Below, piece by piece: positions 1 to 8,139 of a DNA stretch of 64,000 bases. The translations under genes were made by a program, and so were the position numbers. Every line of letters begins with the position of its first letter. The first letter of the stretch is position 1. The stretch lies in assembly GCF_025997855.1 (NCBI RefSeq), contig NZ_AP026561.1:620001-684000 (forward strand), given 5' to 3'. Below the pieces are notes generated by a model. The model was not told where the DNA came from, searched no databases, and saw only the letters and a list, made by a program, of their open reading frames with translations. The stretch is from Deinococcus aetherius (GTDB lineage: Bacteria > Deinococcota > Deinococci > Deinococcales > Deinococcaceae).

Positions 1-61
1 GCGCTGATGGCCCGCCTGTTTCGGCCGGAGAGAGAGTCGGGCGACACGGGTTGAGCGGCGC

Positions 62-193
62 ATGTTCGCGGGAATGGACCTGTGGGTCATCCCGCTGCGC
101 GACCTCATCGCGTGCAAGACGGTGCTGGGCCGAACGGCGGACGTGAAGGAATTCTCCCGCTTGAACGGAGCGGGGCCCGGGAAGGACAGGTGA
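62..193 (+). pseudogene. C-terminal fragment, possibly nucleotidyltransferase-like
   Basis: A short open frame ends at a TGA at 191-193. Its residues (LWVIPLRDLIACKTVLGRTADVKEF) resemble the tail of small nucleotidyltransferase-fold proteins, where a segment like 'l..LiamK...gR.kD..d' is common. An upstream stop in the same frame (bases 5-7) prevents reading from the window edge, while another frame (1-54) is open at the left edge. It could be a frameshifted end of a gene that begins outside the window. The assignment is a guess from one motif. Confidence 0.3.
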
Positions 194-241
194 CCTGGGG
201 TGGCGTTTCCAGGTCGTCTTGCCCCACCACACGTTCCTGAA

Positions 242-1129
242 TCAGGGGGATCTCGTCGGTCCGTGTCCACCGAAGAGTCGTGCCACCGCCGCAAGGTGCT
301 CGTGGCCGTACCCTGCGGCCTCGGCGCGCCCGAACACCTCGCGGGCCGCCTGGCTCAGGGGGAGTTCGGCTTCCCCCGTCGTGGCCGCCTCAAGGATGTA
401 CCGCAGGTCCTTGGTCACGAGGGCCACGGGAAAGAGCGGGGCGAAGTTACGTGCGGCCATCGAGGCGAGGGCACCCTTCGCGGCCGGGCTCAGCACGGGG
501 AGTGCGCCGAGGACCTCGGCCGCCCGGGCCTCGTCGACGCCCGAGCGGCGCAGAAAGCCGAGGAGTTCGCCCAGCGCCGCGACCTGCACGGCGAACAGCG
601 CGTTCACGGCGAGCTTCATGGCCGTGCCCTGCCCGACCTCGCCGACGTGATGCACGGCGCTTCCCGCGAGGTCGAGGACGGGCCGAACACGCGCGAGCGT
701 CGCCTCGTCGCCGCCCACGAGGTACACCAGTTGCCCCGCCTCCGCCTGGGGGCGCGAGCCCACGACCGGCGCGTCCAGAAAGGAGGCTCCGCGTGCCTGG
801 GCCCGCGCCGCCAGCTCCCGGATGCGGGTCGGCGTGAGCGTGCTCGATTCCACGGCGACCGCGCCGGGCACCAGCCCCTCCAGCGCCCCCTCCTCACCCT
901 CCCACACGGCCCGGGAGGCGTCGTCGTCCGTCACCATCGCCACCACGACGTCCGCGCCCCCCGCGGCCTCACGGGGGGTCGTCGCCACCCGGGCCCCCTG
1001 TGATTGCAGGGCCACGGTCGCGTCCGGCGAGCGGTTGTAGACCGAGACCCCGAGCCCGCCCGCCAGGAGACGCCGCGCCACGCGCGAGCCCATGGCGCCC
1101 ACCCCCAGGACCGCGACCGTGCCGCTCAC
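242..1129 (-). CDS. NAD(P)-dependent 3-hydroxyisobutyrate dehydrogenase-family oxidoreductase
   Basis: 295 aa, the usual length for the beta-hydroxyacid dehydrogenase family, which oxidises or reduces small 3-hydroxy acids in the cytoplasm. The N-terminus has the Rossmann glycine motif (VLGVGAMGSRVA, residues 8-19). The substrate-loop motif DAPVVGS lies at about 119-125 and the catalytic lysine is in GQGTAMKLAVN (K172). The family core is therefore complete. The start overlaps the stop of the upstream SDR gene by 4 bp, so the two are co-transcribed leftward. The substrate cannot be told; imine-reductase relatives share this fold and remain an alternative. Confidence 0.85.
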   Translation of the reverse strand: MSGTVAVLGVGAMGSRVARRLLAGGLGVSVYNRSPDATVALQSQGARVATTPREAAGGADVVVAMVTDDDASRAVWEGEEGALEGLVPGAVAVESSTLTPTRIRELAARAQARGASFLDAPVVGSRPQAEAGQLVYLVGGDEATLARVRPVLDLAGSAVHHVGEVGQGTAMKLAVNALFAVQVAALGELLGFLRRSGVDEARAAEVLGALPVLSPAAKGALASMAARNFAPLFPVALVTKDLRYILEAATTGEAELPLSQAAREVFGRAEAAGYGHEHLAAVARLFGGHGPTRSP

Positions 1130-1851
1130 GAGTTCGCCATCTGCCGCTCGACGGCCTTGTGGTCCGCGCGCCAGCCCGCGTACACGGAACGTGACATGGG
1201 ATCGGGAAAGATGTCTTCCTCACCCACCTCAATACCGTCCAACACCGCCCGGGCCACCTCTTCGGGGCTGGTCTTCGGCATGTCGAAGTCGCGGATCATG
1301 TCGGTGTCCACCGCCCCGGGAAAAACGCCGAACACCTCGATGCCTCGGCCCGCGAGGTCGGCGCGGATGCTCTGGGTCATCGACCACGCGGCGGCCTTTG
1401 AGGCGTTGTACACCCCCAGACCCGGCATGGACGCCAGCGCGACGACCGTGAGCAGATTGACGACGGCGCCGCCGCCATTGGCCTCGATCACGGGTGCAAA
1501 GGCCCGGACCATGTGCAGGGTGCCGTAGTAGTTGGTGTCCATATCACGCACGATCAGTTCCGGCGGCGCGGAGAGGATGCTGCCCAAGGCCAGGGAGCCC
1601 GCGTTGTTGACCAGCAGGGTCACGTCACCCGCTTGACGGGCCACAGCCTGTACCGCGCTCTGATCGGTCACGTCGAGGGTCAGGGGGACCACCCGCTCGG
1701 GGTCGAGCGCGACGACTCGGCTCAGCTCTCCCTTGTTCCGCACCGCCGCGTACACCCGCGTTGAACCCTGCTCCAGGAGCCGCTCGACCAACGCCCGCCC
1801 GATGCCCCGGTTCGCGCCCGTCACGAGCGCCACACTGCCCTCCATCTTCAT
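1126..1851 (-). CDS. Short-chain dehydrogenase/reductase (SDR)
   Basis: 241-aa classical SDR. It has the cofactor motif TGANRGIG (residues 11-18), NNAG (about 82-85) and the catalytic pair in YNASK (Y148, K152). The usual catalytic serine 13 residues before the tyrosine is a threonine here (T135, in NLLTVVALAS). Threonine may substitute, but this is worth noting. It is first in a two-gene leftward operon with the HIBADH-like gene and diverges from a LysR regulator starting at 1961, which probably controls it. A good ribosome-binding site (AGGAGG-like) precedes the ATG. Confidence 0.87.
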   Translation of the reverse strand: MKMEGSVALVTGANRGIGRALVERLLEQGSTRVYAAVRNKGELSRVVALDPERVVPLTLDVTDQSAVQAVARQAGDVTLLVNNAGSLALGSILSAPPELIVRDMDTNYYGTLHMVRAFAPVIEANGGGAVVNLLTVVALASMPGLGVYNASKAAAWSMTQSIRADLAGRGIEVFGVFPGAVDTDMIRDFDMPKTSPEEVARAVLDGIEVGEEDIFPDPMSRSVYAGWRADHKAVERQMANS

Positions 1852-1942
1852 AGGTCCTCCTCCGAACGCCCGGAACCCGGCGCCGTACCAGAACCCTATT
1901 CCTCACCGTAGCGCCCGAACAGACTGGAAGACGCACCACACC

Positions 1943-1959
1943 CGTGCGTAGAATGCACG
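1943..1959 (+). promoter_or_regulatory. Inverted repeat over the -10 box of the LysR gene
   Basis: CGTGC (1943-1947) and GCACG (1955-1959) are perfect inverted arms enclosing TAGAAT (1949-1954), a good -10 hexamer. The ATG follows 6 bases after TAGAAT, so a transcript would be leaderless or nearly so. The position suits autorepression by the LysR protein. The operator role is inferred. Confidence 0.45.
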
Positions 1960-1960
1960 A

Positions 1961-2881
1961 ATGGACGTGGAGACCCTGCGGACGTTCTTGGACGTGGTGC
2001 GGCGCGGCAACTTCGCGGCTGTGGCGCGCGACCGCAACGTGGACCCCTCCTCCGTGTCCCGGGCAGTGGCGGCCCTGGAGGCGGAACTCGGTCTGCGTCT
2101 GTTTCACCGCACGACCCGCCGCCTGGCGCCCACCGAGGCGGGCCTGGTGTACTTCCGGCGGGTCGAGCCGCTGGTGGAGGAACTCGAACGCGCCCGGCTG
2201 GGGGCGGCCGATACCGAGTCGCACCCCCGGGGGACGCTGCGGATCGCCTCACCGGTAAGCTTCGCGCAGCTCAACCTCGTGCCGCTGCTGCCCGACTTCG
2301 CGGCGCTCTATCCCGATCTCGCCCTCGACCTGGTGCTCACCGACGGCGCGCCCGACCTCGTAGAGGAGCGCATCGACGTGGCCCTGCGCCTGGGGCCGCC
2401 CCCCGCCGCCGGACTGCGGGCCGTGCCCCTCGCCCGGATGGACGCGCGGGTGTGCGCCAGCCCCGCCTACCTGGAGCGCGCCGGGCGCCCCGAGCGGCCG
2501 GGGGACCTGACCCGGCACGCGGGGCTGCTGCTGCACCTCGCGGGCTTTCGGGACGTGTGGCGCTTTCGTTCCCCGGACGGCCGCGTCACCGAGGTCGAGG
2601 TGCCCGCGCGGCTGCGCACCTCGAACGCGGTGGCCCTGAAAATGTGCGCCCTGGGCGGCATGGGCGTCTTGCTTCAGGCCCGCTGGATCGTGGGGCGTGA
2701 GTTGCGCGCGGGCACGCTCGTGGACCTGTTCCCCGACTTCGAGGTGAGCGCGACGACCTACGAGGACGCCGGGGTGTGGCTGGCCTACCCCGACCGCGCC
2801 TACCTGCCCCTGAAGGTGCGGGTCTTCGAGGACTTCCTGCGCCGCGCCTTCGCGGCCGGGCCGCCCTGGGACGCGGACTGA
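1961..2881 (+). CDS. LysR-family transcriptional regulator
   Basis: 306 aa, standard LysR length. The N-terminal winged helix-turn-helix is clear (VETLRTFLDVVRRGNF, then SSVSRAVAALEAELG and LFHRTTRRLAPTEAG). It is followed by a type-2 periplasmic-binding-like effector domain from about residue 90. It diverges from the SDR/HIBADH operon with about 110 bp between, the usual arrangement for a LysR activator and its targets. The effector is unknown. A TAGAAT box ends 6 bases before the ATG and there is no Shine-Dalgarno, which points to a leaderless message. Confidence 0.9.
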   Translation: MDVETLRTFLDVVRRGNFAAVARDRNVDPSSVSRAVAALEAELGLRLFHRTTRRLAPTEAGLVYFRRVEPLVEELERARLGAADTESHPRGTLRIASPVSFAQLNLVPLLPDFAALYPDLALDLVLTDGAPDLVEERIDVALRLGPPPAAGLRAVPLARMDARVCASPAYLERAGRPERPGDLTRHAGLLLHLAGFRDVWRFRSPDGRVTEVEVPARLRTSNAVALKMCALGGMGVLLQARWIVGRELRAGTLVDLFPDFEVSATTYEDAGVWLAYPDRAYLPLKVRVFEDFLRRAFAAGPPWDAD

Positions 2882-2922
2882 GCCGCACGTCCCGCGTGGG
2901 GCGCCGACCTCGGGGGATGGGG

Positions 2923-3555
2923 TCAGGGACCACGTGCCCCGGCCCTTACGCCCCGGGCCGGTCCTGGTCCGGCGCCGTGGCGGAAGAGCCGCTCGACGAG
3001 CGCCGCCTCGTCTGCCGGTGGGTGCCGCTCGCCACCCTTGACGAAACTGCGCGCGATGGAGGGCGTGAACACCAGGGCGGTGAGCAGCGCCGCCAGCCGG
3101 TCCAGGGGCCACTCGCCCAGCCGCCCCGCCGCGTGTTCGGCGCGCAGTTCCCGCTCGACCAGGGCCAGGTACGGCCCCAGCGCGTCGTCCCCCAGGGCCT
3201 CGGGAGAGACGCCCGACGTGAAGAACACCCGGAAGAAGGCCTCCTGCTCCTGCTGGAACTCCAGGCTCTCCTCGATCAGGCGGCCCAGGCGGCGCCCGGG
3301 CTCCGGCTCGGCGTCCACCACGTCCCCCACCTGCCGAGCCAGCTCCCCGAGCTTCCAGACCCGCAGGGCTCGCAGCAGGGACAGCTTGTCGGGAAAGTAC
3401 CGGTAGAACGCGGCGCGGGTCAGCAGCGCCCGCCGCGCAATATCCTCTATCGCCGCGCCGGGCACACCCTGCTCGGCGAACACCTCGAGGGCGATGCCGA
3501 GCAGCTCCTGCACGCGCTTCTCGCGGCGCCGGTCGCGGAGACTGGGCGCCGTCAC
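2923..3555 (-). CDS. TetR-family transcriptional regulator
   Basis: 210 aa from a GTG start. The helix-turn-helix is in the first 55 residues (LGIALEVFAEQGVPGAAIEDIA, then LTRAAFYRYFPDKLSLL, a canonical TetR recognition helix), followed by an all-helical ligand domain. The GTG overlaps the TGA of the upstream SMP-30-like gene by 4 bp, which fixes the start and shows the genes are co-transcribed. The frame stays open further upstream, but that part lies inside the neighbouring gene and lacks TetR features. It probably controls its own operon. Confidence 0.88.
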   Translation of the reverse strand: MTAPSLRDRRREKRVQELLGIALEVFAEQGVPGAAIEDIARRALLTRAAFYRYFPDKLSLLRALRVWKLGELARQVGDVVDAEPEPGRRLGRLIEESLEFQQEQEAFFRVFFTSGVSPEALGDDALGPYLALVERELRAEHAAGRLGEWPLDRLAALLTALVFTPSIARSFVKGGERHPPADEAALVERLFRHGAGPGPARGVRAGARGP

Positions 3556-4769
3556 CGCGTCTCCCCGCCGGGAAGGGGCCGCGCGGGCAGCGGGACGCGC
3601 AGGACCGGACCGCCGTCGATGCTGCCGAGGTAGAGAAAGCCCCCGTGATACACCGCCGAGCTGAGGAAGTTGAGCCTCCGGGGCGGGTTCTGGAGACTCA
3701 GCAGCGGCCGTCCCCGCAGGTCCACGGCGAGCACCGAGCCCTCTCCGCGCCGCGACTCGTCCCGGCTGGGCGGGGCGTTGAACAACGCGCTCGGCAGCTT
3801 GGCGACCTGCGCCTTGAGCCAGGGGTACGGCGCGAGACGGTCCGCCAGGGGGTTGCGCGGCCGGTTGACGGCGATCCACAGCACCCCCACGTCGTCGAGG
3901 GACAGGTTGTGGACGAACCCCGGCAGGTTGTCGATAAAGACGTCCTCGGTCCCCGCCCGCGCCCCGGTCAGCCAGTACCGGCGAATGCGGTAGCGGTACT
4001 GGTCGGCCACGAGCACGAACGACCCGTCGGGCGCGAGCACCACCCCGTTGCCGAAGGACAGGTCGGGGATCAGGACCCGCACCGCCCCCGTGCGCGGGGT
4101 GTACTCCAGCAGGCGACCGCCGGGTCGCCCGGAGAGCACGTCGAGCACCGCCTTATCTGGGGTGTACGCACCGCGCGTGCCCTGGGTGAAGAAGACGCGC
4201 CCGTCCGGGTGGGCGGCCACCCCGTCGGCAAAGCCGAACGGCTCGCCGCCGATGACCTGGCCCTCCGGCACGAGGACGCGCACCTGCCGCCCGGGGCTGA
4301 TCGACAGCAGGCCCTGGCCCCACGAGGCGACGAGCAGGTTCCCGGCGTGATCGAAGCGCAGGTCGAGCGGCCCGCCGCCGGGCAGGCGCACCCACTCCTC
4401 GACGCGGGCGCTGCCGTCCGGCGCGAAGGTGACGCGTTCGATGCGCGGGTTGAGGTCGCCCGCGCCCGTGGCCCCCTGCCCGCTCACCTCGTCGCGCGAG
4501 CCGACGTACATCCGGCCCTGAGCGTCGAAGGCGACGTCCTCGGGACGGTGGAGGCGGCCCGTGCCGATCCACTCGCCCGCGCGCAGGGCGTCGTTCGGGG
4601 CGAGCACGCCCGTGGGGGGCAGCGCGGGGGCGGGCGTCCAGGCGACCGGCCGGATGGGGCTCGGCCACACGAGGAACACGGCGGCCCCGGCGGCGAGCAG
4701 ACCCAGGGCTACCGGGGTAACCCGGCGAGGGGAACGGGCGGCAGACCGCCTGGGGACAGACGACAGCAT
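3552..4769 (-). CDS. Membrane-anchored SMP-30/strictosidine synthase-like beta-propeller protein
   Basis: 405 aa. One N-terminal membrane segment (about residues 17-36) precedes an extracytoplasmic six-bladed propeller of the SMP-30/gluconolactonase/strictosidine-synthase-like superfamily. Signs are LHRPEDVAFDAQGRMYVGS near the start, repeated 'G.lL...' blades, GNGVVLAPDGSFVLVADQ in the middle, and a final blade SSAVYHGGFLYLGSIDG. Family members are lactonases or esterases, often calcium-dependent; this substrate is unknown. It is the first gene of an operon with the TetR gene. A region rich in TA steps with a repeated GTATAC lies upstream. Confidence 0.78.
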   Translation of the reverse strand: MLSSVPRRSAARSPRRVTPVALGLLAAGAAVFLVWPSPIRPVAWTPAPALPPTGVLAPNDALRAGEWIGTGRLHRPEDVAFDAQGRMYVGSRDEVSGQGATGAGDLNPRIERVTFAPDGSARVEEWVRLPGGGPLDLRFDHAGNLLVASWGQGLLSISPGRQVRVLVPEGQVIGGEPFGFADGVAAHPDGRVFFTQGTRGAYTPDKAVLDVLSGRPGGRLLEYTPRTGAVRVLIPDLSFGNGVVLAPDGSFVLVADQYRYRIRRYWLTGARAGTEDVFIDNLPGFVHNLSLDDVGVLWIAVNRPRNPLADRLAPYPWLKAQVAKLPSALFNAPPSRDESRRGEGSVLAVDLRGRPLLSLQNPPRRLNFLSSAVYHGGFLYLGSIDGGPVLRVPLPARPLPGGETR

Positions 4770-4903
4770 GGAGACTCCTCCGGGCGCCTCGGGCGCCGAG
4801 CCTGACGCCGGGACGGTCAGGGCGTGTGCGACGGTCGGTGATCACCGGCCACTTCTGGAACTCGCGTCCACCTGCCGCCTTGTAAAAGACGGATGTACTA
4901 AAA

Positions 4904-4919
4904 GTATACACACGTATAC
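4904..4919 (-). promoter_or_regulatory. GTATAC repeat, likely operator of the SMP-30/TetR operon
   Basis: Two copies of the self-complementary hexamer GTATAC (4904-4909 and 4914-4919) are separated by ACAC, giving a dyad in otherwise GC-rich DNA about 135 bp upstream of the SMP-30-like gene. This is typical of a TetR operator. The binding protein is inferred from proximity. Confidence 0.45.
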
Positions 4920-5002
4920 AACGCGGGGCATCTCCTGGCCCGGCTGCCCGAAGGTCAGCGGTGGGGGTGGTCGTCTGCTATTGCCCGGCCCGGTCACGCC
5001 AC

Positions 5003-5689
5003 TCAGCGCAGCGTGACTTTGGGCAGCGTTCCCGGGTCTTCCAAGAGGGGGCCGAGCCGGAGTTGCAGCAGGTAGCGCCCGGAGCCGCCGCGCCCGACGT
5101 AGCGCTCCAGCACCTCGCCGAGCTCGCGGCGCAGGGCCCGGGCGTCCTCGAAGTCGAGGTGCAGGTCGGTGATCCAGCCGCCCAGGAACAGGGCGGGCAG
5201 GGCTTCCTCCTCCAGCCCGGCAGCGCTGTCGGGGTGCGGCACGATGCTCGCCCGGACGTGCCCGCTCCCGGTGCGCTCGAAGCGCATGCCCCACGGCCCC
5301 GGGTGTTCACGCCACACCCGGGCGAGCGAGCGCAGAAAGAGCGTCAGCCACGGCTGGTCGGCCCGGGCGAGCGCGACCTCCACGTTCTCGCTGGGCATGC
5401 GCTCGAAGGGGATGAAGATACGGTCGGCGACCGCGCGGTACACCTTGAGTTCGCGCCGACCCCGGCGCTCCACCCGCACGACCCGCAGCAGGCCCTCGGC
5501 CTGGAGCCTGCGCACCTGGTAGTGCATGCGCGACACGCTGACCTCCAGCTCACGCGCCGCCTGGCTCATGGTGGCCTCGCGGCCCAGGAAGGGGGCGAGG
5601 TAGCGCATCTCCCAGCCGTTCATCAGGCGCGGGGCGGCCTGCGGGTCCAGAAGGTGCAGGACGCCGTTGCTCAAAATGGAGTCGTTCAT
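5003..5689 (-). CDS. ArsR-like winged-helix transcriptional regulator
   Basis: 228 aa. The N-terminal 85 residues form a winged helix (MRYLAPFLGREATMSQAARELE, then VSRMHYQVRRLQAEGLLRVVRVERRGRRELKVYRA) in the style of ArsR/helix-turn-helix domain 5 proteins. The C-terminal 140 residues are an uncharacterised domain, perhaps for ligand sensing. It diverges from the symporter-dehalogenase-monooxygenase operon beginning at 5800, with 110 bp between, and is the best candidate regulator of that operon. The effector is unknown. Confidence 0.75.
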   Translation of the reverse strand: MNDSILSNGVLHLLDPQAAPRLMNGWEMRYLAPFLGREATMSQAARELEVSVSRMHYQVRRLQAEGLLRVVRVERRGRRELKVYRAVADRIFIPFERMPSENVEVALARADQPWLTLFLRSLARVWREHPGPWGMRFERTGSGHVRASIVPHPDSAAGLEEEALPALFLGGWITDLHLDFEDARALRRELGEVLERYVGRGGSGRYLLQLRLGPLLEDPGTLPKVTLR

Positions 5690-5799
5690 TTGAAGCAGTT
5701 TGCGCCTACGGTGGGGAGACAGTTCTCCGTCCGCCTCACGTTCGCACCCCGGCTCGGGCGCGGCCTGGCCGCCGTGTCCCCCTTTCCCCAGGAGGGCCC

Positions 5800-7200
5800 A
5801 TGATGCCCACGCTGCGCACCCGTGACAAGCTGCTCTACGGCCCCGCCGACTTCGGGGGCAACCTCGTGGGGGTGGTGGGCAACACCTGGCTGCTGTACTA
5901 CCTCGTGAACATCGCGGGGCTGGCGCCGCTGCTGGCGGGCCTCGCCTTCCTCGCCGGGCGGCTGTTCGACGCGCTCGTGGACCCCGCCATCGGGGCGCTG
6001 TCCGACCGGCTGCGGAACCGCAGGGGGCGGCTGTGGTTCACCCGCGTCTTCGCCGTGCCCGCCGGGGCCCTGTTCGGGGCCCTGTGGCTGGTGCCCTTCG
6101 CGCCGGAGGGGGGCCGCTTCGTGCTGGCGGCGCTGGGCTTCATGGCGCTCTCGGCGCTGTACTCGCTGGCGACCATCCCCTACCTCGCGCTGGGGCCCGA
6201 ACTCACGCCCGACTCCGACGAGCGGACCGGCCTGAACGCCTACCGCCTCGCCTTTTCGATGCTCGCCACCCTCGTCGGCGTGGCGCTGCCGCCCCTGATC
6301 GTGCTGGGGGTGACGGGCGCGCGTGACCTCGCCGCCAGTCCACCCGCCGGGTGGGTGGTGGTGGGGGTCCTCTCGGCCGTCGCCGCCTCGGGCGCCCTGC
6401 TCGTCACGGGCTTCGGGGTGCGCGAGCCGGGGCGGGGCGGGGCGCGGGGAGAGGAGGGCTCGGCCCCGCCCCTCACCCTGAGGTCGGTGCGCGAGCTGCT
6501 GGGCACCTTCGGGTTGGGGCCGCTGCTCGGCGCGTTCCTGCTGATCACGGTCGCCCTGATGGTCACCAACTCCATCCTGCCCTTCTTCCTGGAGTCGGTG
6601 CTGCGGCTGCCGGGGGCGCTGCAAGCCCCGCTGCTGGGCGGCCTGTTCCTCGTCGCCATCCTGGGATTCGGGGGGTGGAACGTGCTGTCGGGGCGCCTGG
6701 GCAAGCGGGTGGGCCTGCTGCTGGGGCTGGGGCTGATGATCGTGAGCCTGCTGCTGTACGTCTACGCGGTGCCGCGCGGGGTGGTCTCGCCCCAGTTGAT
6801 CGGCACCATCGTCCTGAACGGCCTCGGGCTCGCCGCAGTGTCCCTCTTTCCCTGGGCGATGCTGCCCGACGTGCTGGAGTTCGACGAACTGCGCAGCGGC
6901 GTGAGGCGCGAGGGCCTGCTGTACGCCCTGCTGCTGCTGGGTCTGAAGGCCGCCGGGTCGCTGGGGGTCTTTTCCAACGCGCTCGTGACGAGCCTGCTGG
7001 GCTACGTGGCGGGCCAGGCCACCCAGAGCCCGGAGACGGTGCGCGGCATCGCCCTGATGATGGGCCCGGTCGCGGCGGCCGTGTATCTCCTCGCCCTCGT
7101 GTTCGTGTGGCGCTACCCCATCACCCGCGAGAACCACGCCCGGGCCCGCGAGCAGCTCGCGGCGAGGGCATCCCCCGCCCCGCTCGCCCCCGGGGACTGA
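5800..7200 (+). CDS. GPH-family (glycoside-pentoside-hexuronide) cation symporter, MFS fold
   Basis: 466 aa with about twelve hydrophobic segments. Features of the GPH/MelB branch are visible: LLYGPADFGGNL at the start, LAGRLFDALVDPAIGALSDR (the conserved loop-2/3 acidic region) near residue 60, and FDELRSGVRREGLLYA in the second half. Such carriers import glycosides or other organic solutes with H+ or Na+. A strong AGGAGG ribosome-binding site lies just upstream of tandem ATG codons (5800, 5803). It leads a rightward operon with a dehalogenase, a monooxygenase and an SDR, so it may import their substrate. Confidence 0.85.
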   Translation: MMPTLRTRDKLLYGPADFGGNLVGVVGNTWLLYYLVNIAGLAPLLAGLAFLAGRLFDALVDPAIGALSDRLRNRRGRLWFTRVFAVPAGALFGALWLVPFAPEGGRFVLAALGFMALSALYSLATIPYLALGPELTPDSDERTGLNAYRLAFSMLATLVGVALPPLIVLGVTGARDLAASPPAGWVVVGVLSAVAASGALLVTGFGVREPGRGGARGEEGSAPPLTLRSVRELLGTFGLGPLLGAFLLITVALMVTNSILPFFLESVLRLPGALQAPLLGGLFLVAILGFGGWNVLSGRLGKRVGLLLGLGLMIVSLLLYVYAVPRGVVSPQLIGTIVLNGLGLAAVSLFPWAMLPDVLEFDELRSGVRREGLLYALLLLGLKAAGSLGVFSNALVTSLLGYVAGQATQSPETVRGIALMMGPVAAAVYLLALVFVWRYPITRENHARAREQLAARASPAPLAPGD

Positions 7201-7209
7201 AAGGACACC

Positions 7210-8139
7210 GTGACCGACATCCTGCGCACGCCCGACGACTGCTTCCGTGACCTGCCCGGCTATGCCTTCGCCCCGCACTCCCTCGACGACCTGCCCGGTT
7301 ACGGGGGGCTGCGGATGCACTTCTTGGACGAGGGCCCCCGGGACGCCCCCGAGACCTTTCTCTGTCTGCACGGCCAGCCCACCTGGAGCTACCTGTACCG
7401 CCGCATGATCCCCGTGTTCACTCAGGCCGGTTACCGCGTCGTCGCCCCCGACCTCTACGGCTTCGGGCGCTCGGACAAGCCGGTGGACGACGGGGTGTAC
7501 AGCTTCGACTTTCACCGGAACTCGCTGTTGCACCTCATCGAGCGGTTGGACCTACGCAATGTCACCCTGGTCGTGCAGGACTGGGGGGGACTGCTGGGCC
7601 TGACGCTTCCGATGGAGATGCCGGGAAGGTTCTCGCGCCTGCTGGTCATGAACACGGCGCTCGCTACCGGGGACGTGCGCCCGAACGCCGCCTTCTACGC
7701 CTGGCGGACGTACTCGAACACCCACCCCGATATGGACGTGGGCACCCTGCTGCGGCGGGCCTCGCAGCGGATCAGCCCTGAGGAGGCCCGGGCGTATGAG
7801 GCGCCCTTTCCTGACCGTCTTTACAAGGCGGGGGTGCGCGCCTTTCCCCGGCTGGTGCCAACTTCCCCAGATGCCCCTGGGGCTGAGACTGCGCGCCTGG
7901 CGCGGAGCTGGTGGGAGGTGCAGCTTCACATCGAGAGCTTCATGGCCGTCGGCCTGCGGGACCCGATCCTGGGCGCGGGCCCCATGCGGCACCTACGCGC
8001 CCACATTCGCGGCTGCCCGCCGCCGCTGGACCTGCCGCACGCGGGCCACTTCGTGCAGGAGGACGCGGGCGATGAGGTGGCCCGCAACGCCCTGCGCGCA
8101 TTCGGCCTGCTGCCCGGAGGTGCTGATGACCACCTCTGA
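7210..8139 (+). CDS. Haloalkane dehalogenase (DhlA-like, subfamily HLD-I)
   Basis: 309 aa from a GTG start 9 bp after the symporter stop. The alpha/beta-hydrolase core has the oxyanion motif HGQPTWSYLYR (54-64) and the nucleophile elbow QDWGG with D124 and the halide-binding W125, at the same numbers as in Xanthobacter DhlA. A cap tryptophan (W165) sits in FYAWR. The acid is probably D251 (GLRDPILG) and the histidine H280 (HAGHFVQE). The cap also matches DhlA in pattern (EEARAYEAPFPD, YKAGVRAFPRLV). Hydrolysis of short haloalkanes is predicted; since it sits beside a monooxygenase, an ester or epoxide substrate is an alternative. Confidence 0.85.
   Translation: MTDILRTPDDCFRDLPGYAFAPHSLDDLPGYGGLRMHFLDEGPRDAPETFLCLHGQPTWSYLYRRMIPVFTQAGYRVVAPDLYGFGRSDKPVDDGVYSFDFHRNSLLHLIERLDLRNVTLVVQDWGGLLGLTLPMEMPGRFSRLLVMNTALATGDVRPNAAFYAWRTYSNTHPDMDVGTLLRRASQRISPEEARAYEAPFPDRLYKAGVRAFPRLVPTSPDAPGAETARLARSWWEVQLHIESFMAVGLRDPILGAGPMRHLRAHIRGCPPPLDLPHAGHFVQEDAGDEVARNALRAFGLLPGGADDHL

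Noticed and set aside
5686..7533. A 615-codon minus-strand open frame opposite the symporter
   Set aside because: Low-complexity Gln/Gly/His-rich translation and full overlap with a clear 12-helix transporter gene; an antisense artefact of high GC content.
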